Assembly: GCA_045586995.1 (NCBI GenBank)
Contig: JAZNBI010000004.1
Location: forward strand, 1 to 15,708
Reading direction: 5' to 3'
DNA: 15,708 nucleotides
Source of the DNA: JAZNBI01 sp045586995
Lineage (GTDB): Bacteria; Bacillota; Clostridia; Oscillospirales; CAG-272
Of the stretch, positions 1-8,048 are shown piece by piece. The translations under genes were made by a program, and so were the position numbers. How positions within the stretch are numbered: the first letter of the stretch is position 1; each line of letters begins with the position of its first letter. The notes under the pieces are model-generated. The model was not told where the DNA came from. It searched no databases and saw only the letters and a program-made list of their open reading frames with translations.

Positions 1-166
1 GCGATACTTCTCGGACAAACGGGCTGCCCTCGGGCAGCGGCACCGCTTACGCGGCCATTGCTACTTTTTCGTTAGCGTTTAATTTTAAGTTTAAGCCGTT
101 TAAAGAGTTGCTCGGCTCTACCCGCTTATCATACCTCAAAACCCCCGTCGAAACCTTTACGCCCCC
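1..166 (-). ncRNA. ssrA: Transfer-messenger RNA (tmRNA), 5' part, cut by the window edge
   Basis: The minus strand starting at about 166 reads GGGGGCGTAAAGGTTTCGAC, the conserved 5' end of tmRNA (acceptor strand and tRNA-like D region). About 90 bases further in lies the tag reading frame, complement of 76-47: GCT AAC GAA AAA GTA GCA ATG GCC GCG TAA, encoding ANEKVAMAA. This length and the Ala-Ala end resemble clostridial tags such as AEDNFALAA. Just after the stop, 23-38 form a GC-rich hairpin (GCTGCC/GGCAGC) that fits the post-tag helix. tmRNA with SmpB frees ribosomes stalled on broken messages and tags the peptide for proteolysis. About 166 of a usual 350 or so bases are visible. The 3' T-arm and CCA end lie outside the window. 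The gene is adjacent to smpB, 9 bases downstream, on the same strand. Confidence 0.95.
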
Positions 167-175
167 CTATAAATT

Positions 176-652
176 TTATTCGGTTCTATTATACTTACCC
201 ATACGACGCTCGATCTCACGTTCCGCTTCCCTTTTTGCATCGGCATCACGCTTATCGTACATTTTTTTGCCTCGGCAAAGCCCTATCTCAACCTTTACGT
301 GAGAGCCCGAAAAATACAACGACAGCGGAACTAACGTATAACCCTTTTGATTAACTAATCCGGCAAGCTTTAATATTTCGCGGCGATGCATAAGAAGCTT
401 TTTTTCTCGCAACGGCTCGCGGTTGAATATATTTCCCTTTTCATATGGGCTGATATGAATTCCGAGCGCAAACAATTCGCCATTCTTTACACTGCAATAA
501 GAATCCTTTAAGTTAACTGCACCATTTCGTATGCTCTTGACCTCTGTTCCGAAAAGAGCAATACCTGCCTCATATTTTTCATCAACAAAATAGTCATGAT
601 ATGCTTTTTTGTTTTGAGCTATAATCTTAGAAGCACTTTTTTTGTCGGCCAT
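176..652 (-). CDS. smpB: SsrA-binding protein SmpB
   Basis: A 158-residue protein, the usual SmpB length. SmpB binds the tRNA-like part of tmRNA, carries it into the A site of stalled ribosomes and stands in for the missing anticodon stem. Family features include the core near residues 13-40 (NKKAYHDYFVDEKYEAGIAL), GTEVKSIR followed by NLKDSY, HISPYEKGN, LLMHRREILKL, and the basic C-terminal tail ending RRMGKYNRTE, which is known to enter the mRNA channel. The frame extends upstream to 727, but the start at 652 (MADKK) is chosen because AAGGAG sits seven bases before it and the upstream residues do not resemble SmpB. It lies directly before ssrA, the RNA it serves, and has its own promoter at 686-714. 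Confidence 0.96.
   Translation of the reverse strand: MADKKSASKIIAQNKKAYHDYFVDEKYEAGIALFGTEVKSIRNGAVNLKDSYCSVKNGELFALGIHISPYEKGNIFNREPLREKKLLMHRREILKLAGLVNQKGYTLVPLSLYFSGSHVKVEIGLCRGKKMYDKRDADAKREAEREIERRMGKYNRTE
188..193 (-). promoter_or_regulatory. Possible -10 box for ssrA inside the end of smpB
   Basis: The minus strand carries a perfect TATAAT at 193-188, inside the last codons of smpB and about 22 bases before the mature tmRNA 5' end. Transcription from it would give a short 5' extension for RNase P to remove. No good -35 hexamer is seen 16-18 bases upstream, so tmRNA may instead be made by read-through from the smpB promoter. Confidence 0.3.
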
Positions 653-685
653 ATTGATCTCCTTTCTTAAAAGATGGGCTTTATG

Positions 686-714
686 AGTATAACATATTTT
701 TTTTCGTTTTTCAA
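686..714 (-). promoter_or_regulatory. Sigma-A-type promoter of smpB
   Basis: On the minus strand TTGAAA (714-709) is followed after 17 bases by TATACT (691-686). The predicted start is near 679, giving a leader of about 27 bases that contains the AAGGAG site before the smpB ATG at 652. The spacer is A-rich. It probably also drives ssrA. Confidence 0.75.
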
Positions 715-768
715 GGGTTTTATGCAATATAACAAAAATAAACTATTATTGACATTAAGCTTTCAGGC

Positions 769-808
769 AACAACAAGCCGACACAGAACATGTCTGCTTG
801 TTGTTTTT
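769..808 (+). terminator. Terminator-like hairpin pointing along the plus strand, between genes
   Basis: AACAACAAGC (769-778) pairs perfectly with GCTTGTTGTT (796-805), with four further pairs (GACA/TGTC) inside, and the plus strand runs on as TTTTT to 808. The T-run exists only in the plus direction, yet the genes on both sides are on the minus strand. On the minus strand the hairpin is equally strong but is followed by GCCTG. It may be the 3' stabiliser or weak terminator of the upstream lyase-like gene, or may end an antisense transcript. Confidence 0.4.
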
Positions 809-860
809 ATATTTCGCTCATTGATTAAAAACCAATTAATCAGTCCTCATTTTAATATTT

Positions 861-1754
861 TTATACAAATTTAAAATCAAACTTGTTTATTAACGGCATA
901 ATACAATTTCGCGTTCCGATCCTCTGCCACGTGTCAGGCGCAAGATACGGACGTCTTATATTGCCGATGTCGATGCCTCGCATGGAGATAATATCTCTTT
1001 CGGCTGCGACCTTGCCGAAAACACTCACGTAATAAACGATACGGTTTATTTCATCCTGTATCGCATTTGCTCCAAAGCAATCTCCTATTTGGACAAGCCG
1101 ATTTATTTTAGCAAATTTATCCGCCATATAATTATATGATGTGGATATTCCGCCGTCGGCTCGGTTTATCATATCCGAGGTATACATAACGTCAAAGCTG
1201 TTATATATGAGTTTTTCAGGAAACAAGGAACGAAAAAGTGTCACAGAGTCACTCGAATAAAGTCCCGTTCGCACTCCTATAAATTCTTCATTCTCCAAAA
1301 GACCGAACATTGTGTCTATACTCATATGTATATTTGAATCGCTTGAAAAATTATATATTATTGTGGGCAGACCGATTTTTGCAATATTTTTATAATAACT
1401 CTTTATACCCGTAAGCTCCGACTTGCGGCAAAACGGAGCTGTGCAAAGCGCGTCATATCCTTTTGACAGAGCATATTTACCGTATTTTACAGCCGTATCC
1501 GATTGTGTAGAGCTTATGTGCGCAACAAGCGTTGCCCTTCCCTTTGCTGCCGACGCTACTATATCGTAAAGCATGGCTCTCTCTGCGTCATCCAACAAAA
1601 AATACTCGCTGACGCTTCCGCCCACCAAAAATCCGCAAACACCCGAGTTAAGCGCGCTTTCAACCATATTGCACAACGCGTTTTCATTTATTTTGTTATC
1701 CTTGGTAAACGGCGTAAGCAAGGCGCAAAAAAGCCCTCTGAATTTTTCCATCAT
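861..1754 (-). CDS. N-acetylneuraminate lyase/DapA-family protein lacking the Schiff-base lysine
   Basis: A 297-residue TIM-barrel protein of the DHDPS/NAL class I aldolase superfamily, at full family length. GLFCALLTPF opens the fold. VGGSVSE (residues 44-50) matches the GGSTGE carboxylate-binding loop of NanA with two key positions changed. TAPFCRKSE lies near 105-113. Tyr134 (YNFSS) matches the catalytic tyrosine but the usual following proline is lost. YNSFDVMYTSDMINRADGG (184-202) fits the NanA segment YNGYDE...GADGG. The catalytic lysine (ALKQTS in NanA) falls on Arg162 in GVRTG, codon CGA. Without lysine the classical imine mechanism is not possible, so this may be a pseudoenzyme, a binding or regulatory protein, or a changed enzyme. 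The start could also be the adjacent ATG at 1751, which has better spacing from AAGGTG. It lies downstream of purL beyond a terminator, so it may be transcribed separately. The true function is unknown. Confidence 0.85.
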   Translation of the reverse strand: MMEKFRGLFCALLTPFTKDNKINENALCNMVESALNSGVCGFLVGGSVSEYFLLDDAERAMLYDIVASAAKGRATLVAHISSTQSDTAVKYGKYALSKGYDALCTAPFCRKSELTGIKSYYKNIAKIGLPTIIYNFSSDSNIHMSIDTMFGLLENEEFIGVRTGLYSSDSVTLFRSLFPEKLIYNSFDVMYTSDMINRADGGISTSYNYMADKFAKINRLVQIGDCFGANAIQDEINRIVYYVSVFGKVAAERDIISMRGIDIGNIRRPYLAPDTWQRIGTRNCIMPLINKFDFKFV

Positions 1755-1768
1755 ACACCTTTTCAGTT

Positions 1769-1816
1769 AAAAAAGGCGTGAAAATCTATTGTTAATTATA
1801 GATACGCACGCCCTTT
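1769..1816 (-). terminator. Intrinsic terminator at the end of the purine operon
   Basis: Ten bases after the purL stop, AAAGGGCGTG pairs with CACGCCTTTT (one bulged G). An inner ATCTAT/ATAGAT stem lies within, and the arm ends in six Ts on the minus strand. It separates the purine operon from the lyase-like gene, whose ATG follows about 15 bases later. Confidence 0.7.
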
Positions 1817-1824
1817 AGTATTAA
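1795..1824 (-). promoter_or_regulatory. Possible promoter of the lyase-like gene, embedded in the purL terminator
   Basis: A perfect TATAAT (1800-1795, minus) lies 18 bases after TTAATA (1824-1819), a 4/6 match to TTGACA. The predicted start near 1788 is in the loop or 3' arm of the purL terminator, leaving about 34 bases before the ATG. A transcript from here would lack the 5' arm of the hairpin and so escape termination. The -35 match is modest. Confidence 0.4.
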
Positions 1825-1825
1825 T

Positions 1826-4800
1826 TTATTCGAAATATTTCACTGCCGACTTAAAAATACCCATATCGTAATTACCGTCGACATTTTGGTAAAGTCCTTT
1901 ACCGATACGCTCGGAGTGACCCATTTTTCCGAAAACGCGTCCGTCGGGTGAGCAAATACCCTCAATAGCATATGCCGAATCGTTCGGATTAAATCTCACG
2001 TCATCAGTGGGATTGCCGTCCATATCGACATATTGAGTTATAATCTGACCGTTTTCAGCCAAACGCGCAACCGTAGCGTCATCAGCAAAAAATCTTCCCT
2101 CGCCGTGAGAAATCGGAACGGTGAATATATCTCCGACCTTCGTTTCGGAAAGCCACGGAGATTTGTTTGAAGCCACTCTTGTACGAACGATGCGCGATTG
2201 ATGTCGTGCGATCGTATTATATGTAAGAGTAGGACAGTTCTCGTCGGTATCGATAATTTTACCGTAAGGAACAAGTCCGAGCTTTATCAACGCCTGGAAT
2301 CCGTTGCATATTCCTCCGACAAGACCGTCGCGGTTCTCGAGCAATTCGGTAATTTGCTCTTTTATAGCATTGTTTCTGAAAAATGCGGTTATAAACTTAC
2401 CCGAACCGTCCGGCTCGTCACCGCCCGAAAATCCTCCCGGAATAAATACTATCTGCGATTCCTTTAATTTTTTAGCGAAATATTCGATAGAATCCGAAAT
2501 TCCCTTTGACGTCAAATTGTTAATCACTATGATCTCCGGCTCAGCTCCGGCATCTCTTATCGCCTTTGCGGAATCATATTCGCAGTTTGTTCCCGGGAAA
2601 ACGGGGATAAGCACCTTCGGCTTTGCTATTTTAATTTTTGACGTTAAGTTAGATCTGCCCTCGTAAGAGAAGGTCGGGATCTCAGAATTCTTTGACGGAA
2701 TATTACAGCTGAATACCGGCTCTAACTTGTTCTCATAAATATTTAACAATTCGCCTACGGCTATTTTTTCGGCTCCGAAGGTTATCTGCATATCATCGGT
2801 CGTTGTTCCGATAAGTGTGCCTGCTTCTGCGTCACCATCTATTTCAAGTATAAAAGAACCGTATGCATATCCGAAAATATCGCTGTTTGTAATGCTCGGA
2901 TCGAACTTAAAGCCGATATCATTACCAAAGCTCATTTTCATAATTGCCTCAGCAATACCGCCGTAGGTGGGAGTATACGCCGCAAGAACCTTGCCCGAAC
3001 GCATAAGCTCTGTAACCTTGTCGAAGTTTGCCTTCAGTGAGGAAATCTTCGGAAGCTGATTTTCATCATATTCGGTACTGATCAAAACCACCTTATGACC
3101 TGCGCCCTTAAATTCGGGTGAAATTACATTATGAGTTTTACCCGTTGTTACCGCAAAGGAAACCAACGTCGGAGGAACGTCCATTTTTTCAAAGCTTCCG
3201 CTCATAGAATCCTTACCGCCGATGGCAGCAATACCAAGATCTTTTTGAGCCATAAATGCTCCGAGAAGCGCCGAAAACGGCTTTGCCCAACGTCTTGAAT
3301 CCTTTAACGGCTTTTCAAAATATTCCTGGAAGGTCAAATATACGTCATTAAAATCCGCGCCCGTGGCAATCAGCTTTGAAACCGACTCAACCACTGCAAG
3401 ATATGCGCCGTGATATGGACTTTTTTCGGATATGAACGGATTAAAGCCCCAAGACATAAAGGAGCAATCGTCCGTATATCCCTTTTCCACCGAAACTTTA
3501 TTTACCATTGCCTGTATAGGCGTTATCTGATTTTTACCTCCAAAAGGCATAAGCACGGTGCCCGCGCCTATGGTAGAGTCGAAACGCTCCGAAAGTCCGC
3601 GCTTTGAGCAGACGTTAAGGTCGGAAGCGAGCTCTCTTATACCGTCTTTAAAGCTTGCGGGTATGTTGCGTTCGTATTTTTGGCACTTTGGTACGTCTAT
3701 CTCAATATGCTTTTCAGCTCCGTTGGAATTAAGAAATTCACGGGAAATATCGACGATATTCTTGCCGTTCCAACGCATAACCAAACGCGGCTCTGCCTTG
3801 ACGGTTGCAACGACCGTTGCTTCAAGATTTTCGGAATACGCAAGAGCGCAAAAACGTTCTGCGTCCTCTTTGGCAACAACTACTGCCATACGCTCCTGAG
3901 ATTCGCTTATAGCGAGCTCTGTTCCGTCGAGCCCTTCATACTTTTTGGGAACTGCATTAAGATTAATGTCAAGACCGTCTGCAAGCTCTCCCACTGCAAC
4001 CGAAACACCGCCCGCGCCAAAGTCGTTACATCTTTTAATAAGGCGGGATGCCTCGCTGTTACGGAAAAGTCGTTGAAGCTTGCGTTCCTCAGGCGCATTT
4101 CCCTTCTGAACCTCGGCTCCGCAACTTTCAAGCGACTGTATATTGTGCGATTTTGACGAACCGGTCGCACCTCCGCAACCGTCGCGTCCCGTTCTTCCTC
4201 CGAGAAGAATGACGATATCTCCGTCAATAGGAGTTTCGCGTCTTACGTTTGCTTCGGGAGCCGCGGCAATTACCGCTCCTATTTCCATGCGCTTTGCCGC
4301 ATATCCTTCATGATATATCTCATCGACCTGACCTGTGGCAAGACCTATCTGATTGCCGTATGAGCTATATCCTGCAGCCGCCGTTGTAACAAGCTTACGT
4401 TGCGGCAATTTACCCTTGATAGTCTTGGAAACCTCTTTAAGCGGGTCGGCAGCGCCCGTAACACGCATTGCCGCGTATACGTAAGCACGTCCTGACAACG
4501 GGTCGCGAATTGCTCCGCCTATACAGGTTGCCGCGCCTCCGAACGGCTCTATTTCGGTCGGGTGGTTATGTGTTTCGTTTTTGAAAAGCAAAAGCCATTT
4601 TTCGCTTTTACCGTCCACCTCTATATCCATTTTAACGGTGCAGGCATTGATCTCCTCGGATTCGTCAAGCTTTTCAAGCTTGCCTGCCTTTTTGAGATAT
4701 TTTGCCGCGATAGTCGCGATATCCATAAGATTTATCGGTTTGGTTCTTCCGAGTCCTGCGCGGGTATCAACATATTCGCGATATGCACGCTCTATCATCT

Positions 4801-5524
4801 CATCTTCAAATTTAACGTCATCTATGGTAGTTAAAAATGTAGTGTGACGGCAATGATCCGACCAATATGTATCTATCATCTTTATTTCGGTGATTGTGGG
4901 CTCGCGTCCCTCTCCTCTGAAATAGTCGCGGCAGAAGCGGATATCATCGATATCCATTGCAAGACCTCTTTCCGAAATAAATCTTGCAAGTCCGTCATCG
5001 TCAAGCGAAATAAATCCATCAAGCGTTTCAACCTCGGTGGGAATAGCATAGTCCGCGCGAAGCGTTTGCTTTTCCTCAAGTCCCGCTTCTCTTGCCTCGA
5101 CGGGATTTATAACATACTTTTTGATTGCCGCGATTTCGGATTCGTTAAGTGCACCGTAAAGCACGTAAACCTTTGCGGTTCTGACTGTCGGGCGTTCTCC
5201 GCGCGAGATGATCTGTATGCACTGTGCCGCGGAATCTGCTCTTTGATCAAACTGCCCGGGGAGATATTCCACAGCAAAAATATTTTCTTTACAAACGCCC
5301 TCGGCATCTAAAGTGCCCGAAACCGTATCAAGCTGCGGCTCGGAAAATACCGTAGTTTTTGACAACTCAAAGAGCTCGGGTTCTATATTCTCAACGTCAT
5401 AACGATTTATTATTCTGACGTCGGTAAGAGAAGCTATCCCAAGCAAGGATTGAGCATCATGACAAAGCGCAGAGGCCTCGTTAGCCAATCCTTTCTTTTT
5501 TTCAACATATATTCTATATACCAT
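1826..5524 (-). CDS. purL: Phosphoribosylformylglycinamidine synthase, single-chain clostridial type with glutaminase domain
   Basis: A 1232-residue enzyme converting FGAR, ATP and glutamine to FGAM, the fourth purine step. The order is an N-terminal PurS-like region (1-150), a linker helix with WSDHCRH (221-227), the ATP-binding synthetase halves with NETHNHPTE (316-324) and GGKDSMSGS (769-777), and a C-terminal class I glutaminase from about 968 (VLIPVFPGTNCE). The glutaminase nucleophile is Cys1073 in GGICNGFQ, with His1140 and Glu1142 in SHGEGRF. All key residues are present, so the glutaminase should be active. The length fits the clostridial single-chain subfamily (about 1250), shorter than the roughly 1300-residue E. 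coli enzyme and unlike the split PurS/PurQ/PurL of Bacillus. GGGAGA precedes the ATG. It is the last gene of the operon, 21 bases after purD, and is followed by a terminator. Confidence 0.96.
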   Translation of the reverse strand: MVYRIYVEKKKGLANEASALCHDAQSLLGIASLTDVRIINRYDVENIEPELFELSKTTVFSEPQLDTVSGTLDAEGVCKENIFAVEYLPGQFDQRADSAAQCIQIISRGERPTVRTAKVYVLYGALNESEIAAIKKYVINPVEAREAGLEEKQTLRADYAIPTEVETLDGFISLDDDGLARFISERGLAMDIDDIRFCRDYFRGEGREPTITEIKMIDTYWSDHCRHTTFLTTIDDVKFEDEMIERAYREYVDTRAGLGRTKPINLMDIATIAAKYLKKAGKLEKLDESEEINACTVKMDIEVDGKSEKWLLLFKNETHNHPTEIEPFGGAATCIGGAIRDPLSGRAYVYAAMRVTGAADPLKEVSKTIKGKLPQRKLVTTAAAGYSSYGNQIGLATGQVDEIYHEGYAAKRMEIGAVIAAAPEANVRRETPIDGDIVILLGGRTGRDGCGGATGSSKSHNIQSLESCGAEVQKGNAPEERKLQRLFRNSEASRLIKRCNDFGAGGVSVAVGELADGLDINLNAVPKKYEGLDGTELAISESQERMAVVVAKEDAERFCALAYSENLEATVVATVKAEPRLVMRWNGKNIVDISREFLNSNGAEKHIEIDVPKCQKYERNIPASFKDGIRELASDLNVCSKRGLSERFDSTIGAGTVLMPFGGKNQITPIQAMVNKVSVEKGYTDDCSFMSWGFNPFISEKSPYHGAYLAVVESVSKLIATGADFNDVYLTFQEYFEKPLKDSRRWAKPFSALLGAFMAQKDLGIAAIGGKDSMSGSFEKMDVPPTLVSFAVTTGKTHNVISPEFKGAGHKVVLISTEYDENQLPKISSLKANFDKVTELMRSGKVLAAYTPTYGGIAEAIMKMSFGNDIGFKFDPSITNSDIFGYAYGSFILEIDGDAEAGTLIGTTTDDMQITFGAEKIAVGELLNIYENKLEPVFSCNIPSKNSEIPTFSYEGRSNLTSKIKIAKPKVLIPVFPGTNCEYDSAKAIRDAGAEPEIIVINNLTSKGISDSIEYFAKKLKESQIVFIPGGFSGGDEPDGSGKFITAFFRNNAIKEQITELLENRDGLVGGICNGFQALIKLGLVPYGKIIDTDENCPTLTYNTIARHQSRIVRTRVASNKSPWLSETKVGDIFTVPISHGEGRFFADDATVARLAENGQIITQYVDMDGNPTDDVRFNPNDSAYAIEGICSPDGRVFGKMGHSERIGKGLYQNVDGNYDMGIFKSAVKYFE

Positions 5525-5545
5525 TATATTTCTCCCGTATAAATT

Positions 5546-6817
5546 TTACAGACCTTTTGCCGACATAGCGCGAGCGCCAATGTCCTTGCGGTAAAAAGCG
5601 TTATCGAATTTTACCTTTTCGACCTCGGAATATGCCTTTTCAATCGCGGCCTCAAGAGTATTAGCGCATGCCGTTACGCCGAGAACGCGTCCACCCGAGC
5701 TTACAAGCTTACCGTCTGCAAGCTTTGCGCCGGCCACGAAAATTTCAGAGCCGTCGCTTTCTTCGGGAAGCGTTATCTCAAATCCCTTTTCGTAATGCTC
5801 GGGATATCCTTTGGATGCAACGATCACGCAGCACGCTGCCCCCTTACTGAATTTCACCTCGGCATCGGCCAGCGTTCCGTTTGAAACCGCCAGCATAATA
5901 TCGAGCAGGTCACTCTCCAACAACGGAAGAACCACCTGAGTTTCGGGGTCGCCGAAGCGGCAATTATATTCAATCACCTTAGGCCCGTTTTCGGTCAGCA
6001 TAAGCCCGAAATAAAGGCATCCTTTAAACGGTCTGCCTTCTGAAAGCATTGCATTTACCGTTGGCAAAAAAATCTTTTCCATACATTCTTTTGCAATTTC
6101 ATCGGTGTAAAAGGGATTGGGGGCAATCGTACCCATACCGCCTGTATTAAGTCCTTTATCACCGTCAAGAGCGCGTTTGTGGTCCATGGAGGACACCATC
6201 GGCACAATTGTTTTACCGTCGCAAAACGCAAGAACCGAAACCTCGGGTCCTGAGAGGAACTCTTCAATTACCACCTTGCTTCCGCTTTCGCCGAACACCT
6301 TATCCTCCATCATAGAGATAACGGCGTCCTCTGCCTCTTGCTTGGTTTGAGCGATAATAACGCCCTTGCCGAGTGCCAAGCCGTCGGCTTTAATAACCAC
6401 AGGAATTTTACAATTTTCAATATATTCGAGTGCCTTGCTCATATCGGAAAACACACGATACTCCGCAGTGGGAATCGAATATTTTTTCATAAGCTCTTTG
6501 GAAAACGCCTTGCTTCCCTCTATTATGGCGGCATTTGCATTAGGGCCAAAACAAGGAACGCCTACGGCGTTAAGCGCATCTACCGCGCCGAGGACGAGCG
6601 GATCATCGGGAGCGACCACCGCGAAATCTATTTGATTTTCCTTGGCAAAGGCAACTATTTTTTCAATATCCTTTGCACCTATATCAACACAGACAGCATC
6701 CTTGGCAATTCCCCCGTTTCCCGGCAAAGCGTAGATCTCTGTCACGCGGGGATTTTTTTTCAATTTTTTGATTATGGCGTGCTCACGTCCGCCGCCACCT
6801 ATGACCATAATTTTCAT
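5546..6817 (-). CDS. purD: Phosphoribosylamine-glycine ligase (GAR synthetase)
   Basis: A 423-residue ATP-grasp enzyme joining phosphoribosylamine to glycine, the second purine step. It begins MKIMVIGGGGREHA, the typical PurD nucleotide-fold start. It then shows VAPDDPLV (68-75), the ATP-grasp loop ADGLALGKGV (144-153), MDHKRALDGDKGLNTGGMG (211-229) and EYNCRFGDPETQ (283-294), the magnesium-binding signature. The length is usual. A frame extending to 6835 would add six residues, but AAGGAG lies seven bases before the ATG at 6817, so that start is chosen. It stands alone and is not fused to purM or purN as in eukaryotes. It lies 30 bases after the AICAR transformylase and 21 before purL. Confidence 0.96.
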   Translation of the reverse strand: MKIMVIGGGGREHAIIKKLKKNPRVTEIYALPGNGGIAKDAVCVDIGAKDIEKIVAFAKENQIDFAVVAPDDPLVLGAVDALNAVGVPCFGPNANAAIIEGSKAFSKELMKKYSIPTAEYRVFSDMSKALEYIENCKIPVVIKADGLALGKGVIIAQTKQEAEDAVISMMEDKVFGESGSKVVIEEFLSGPEVSVLAFCDGKTIVPMVSSMDHKRALDGDKGLNTGGMGTIAPNPFYTDEIAKECMEKIFLPTVNAMLSEGRPFKGCLYFGLMLTENGPKVIEYNCRFGDPETQVVLPLLESDLLDIMLAVSNGTLADAEVKFSKGAACCVIVASKGYPEHYEKGFEITLPEESDGSEIFVAGAKLADGKLVSSGGRVLGVTACANTLEAAIEKAYSEVEKVKFDNAFYRKDIGARAMSAKGL

Positions 6818-6847
6818 ATTGATCTCCTTGAACAAAGCATGAAGAAA

Positions 6848-8032
6848 TTAATGGTGGAAAAGACGCATTCCCGTAAATGCCATAACCATACCGTATTTGT
6901 CGCAACATTCGATAACGGCATCGTCACGAATTGAGCCCCCCGGCTCCGCGATATACTTAACGCCGCTGCGCTTTGCTCTTTCGATGTTATCGCTAAAGGG
7001 GAAGAATGCGTCGGAGCCCAATGCTACACCGTCGATAGAAGCAAGGTATTCCTTGATTTCTGCGTCGGTTAATGGTTCGGGCTGAGAAGTAAAGTACTTC
7101 TGCCAATTACCGTCGGCGCAAACATCCTCTTCGTTGCGGTTAATATAGCCGTCGATAACATTATCTCTGTCGGGTCTGCCGATTGTATCCTTAAAGGGAA
7201 GATTTAAAACCTTATCATGCTGACGCAGGAACCATGTATCTGCCTTGGTACCCGCAAGACGGGTGCAGTGAATTCTGGACTGCTGACCCGCGCCCACACC
7301 GATCGCCTGACCGTCGACTGCATAGCAAACGGAATTCGATTGGGTGTATTTAAGGGTGATGAGAGCAATTATAAGGTCACGAGCTGCGCTCTCGGGCATA
7401 TCCTTATTTGCGGTAACGATATTGGAAAGGAGCTCGCGGTTGATTTCAAAATTGTTTCTGCCCTGCTCGAAGGTAATGCCGTAAACCTGCTTGCGCTCGA
7501 TCTCGGCAGGAACAAAATCAGGGTCAATTTTAACGATATTATAGTTTCCGTTTCTCTTTGTTTTGAGAATTTCAAGGGCTGCGGGGTCGTAACCGGGAGC
7601 AATAACGCCGTCGGACACCTCACGCTTGATCATCTTTGCGGTGGTTACATCGCATACATCGGAGAGGGCTACCCAGTCACCGAAGGAGCACATTCTGTCG
7701 GTACCTCGAGCACGAGCATAAGCACAAGCGAGAGGAGAATCGTCAAGACCCTCGATATCATCAACAAAGCACGCCTTCTTAAGCTTATCGGAAAGCGGAA
7801 TACCCACTGCTGCAGATGTGGGACTAACGTGCTTAAAGGAGGTAACGGCAGGAAGACCTAACGCCGCCTTTAATTCTTTAACAAGCTGCCAGGAATTGAA
7901 GGCATCAAGAAAATTTATAAAGCCGGGTCTGCCGCACAAAATTTCTATGGGCAGCTCGGTGCCGTCGTGCATATAAATTTTGGAGGGCTTTTGGTTGGGG
8001 TTACAACCATACTTAAGTTCGAATTCTTTCAT
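6848..8032 (-). CDS. Stand-alone AICAR transformylase (PurH C-terminal domain only)
   Basis: A 394-residue protein matching only the formyltransferase half of PurH. The Lys-His catalytic pair in TSFKHVSP (Lys67, His68) and the following SAAVG are clear. So are the downstream blocks RARGTDRMCSFGDWVALSD, SDGVIAPGYDP, LKYTQSNSVCYA, GVGAGQQSRIHCTRLAG, SDAFFPFSDNIERA and the end GGSIRDD...AFTGMRLFHH. It would transfer a formyl group from 10-formyltetrahydrofolate to AICAR, giving FAICAR. The N-terminal IMP cyclohydrolase domain of classical PurH (about 200 residues) is absent, and AAGGAGA sits before the ATG. The missing step is supplied by purO, 16 bases upstream. Its substrate AICAR (ZMP) is the signal read by the riboswitch heading the operon. 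Such stand-alone transformylases are known from Clostridia and archaea. It is often annotated purH, a symbol that would be misleading here. Confidence 0.93.
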   Translation of the reverse strand: MKEFELKYGCNPNQKPSKIYMHDGTELPIEILCGRPGFINFLDAFNSWQLVKELKAALGLPAVTSFKHVSPTSAAVGIPLSDKLKKACFVDDIEGLDDSPLACAYARARGTDRMCSFGDWVALSDVCDVTTAKMIKREVSDGVIAPGYDPAALEILKTKRNGNYNIVKIDPDFVPAEIERKQVYGITFEQGRNNFEINRELLSNIVTANKDMPESAARDLIIALITLKYTQSNSVCYAVDGQAIGVGAGQQSRIHCTRLAGTKADTWFLRQHDKVLNLPFKDTIGRPDRDNVIDGYINRNEEDVCADGNWQKYFTSQPEPLTDAEIKEYLASIDGVALGSDAFFPFSDNIERAKRSGVKYIAEPGGSIRDDAVIECCDKYGMVMAFTGMRLFHH

Positions 8033-8048
8033 TTCTATTCTCCTTCAA

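Noticed and set aside
108..302. Plus-strand 64-codon frame at the left edge
   Set aside because: It is antisense to the tmRNA 5' end and to smpB.
749..771. Plus-strand TTGACA as a promoter
   Set aside because: No -10-like hexamer at 16-18 bases; the spacing leads into the hairpin stem.
3680..5311. Open frames of 155-158 codons on the plus strand (3680-4156 and 4844-5311)
   Set aside because: They lie wholly inside purL on the other strand, have no ribosome site or recognisable motifs, and purL is intact by its motifs.
6338..7861. Plus-strand frames of 198 and 214 codons (6338-6934, 7217-7861)
   Set aside because: They are antisense to purD and the AICAR transformylase, both of which show complete family signatures.
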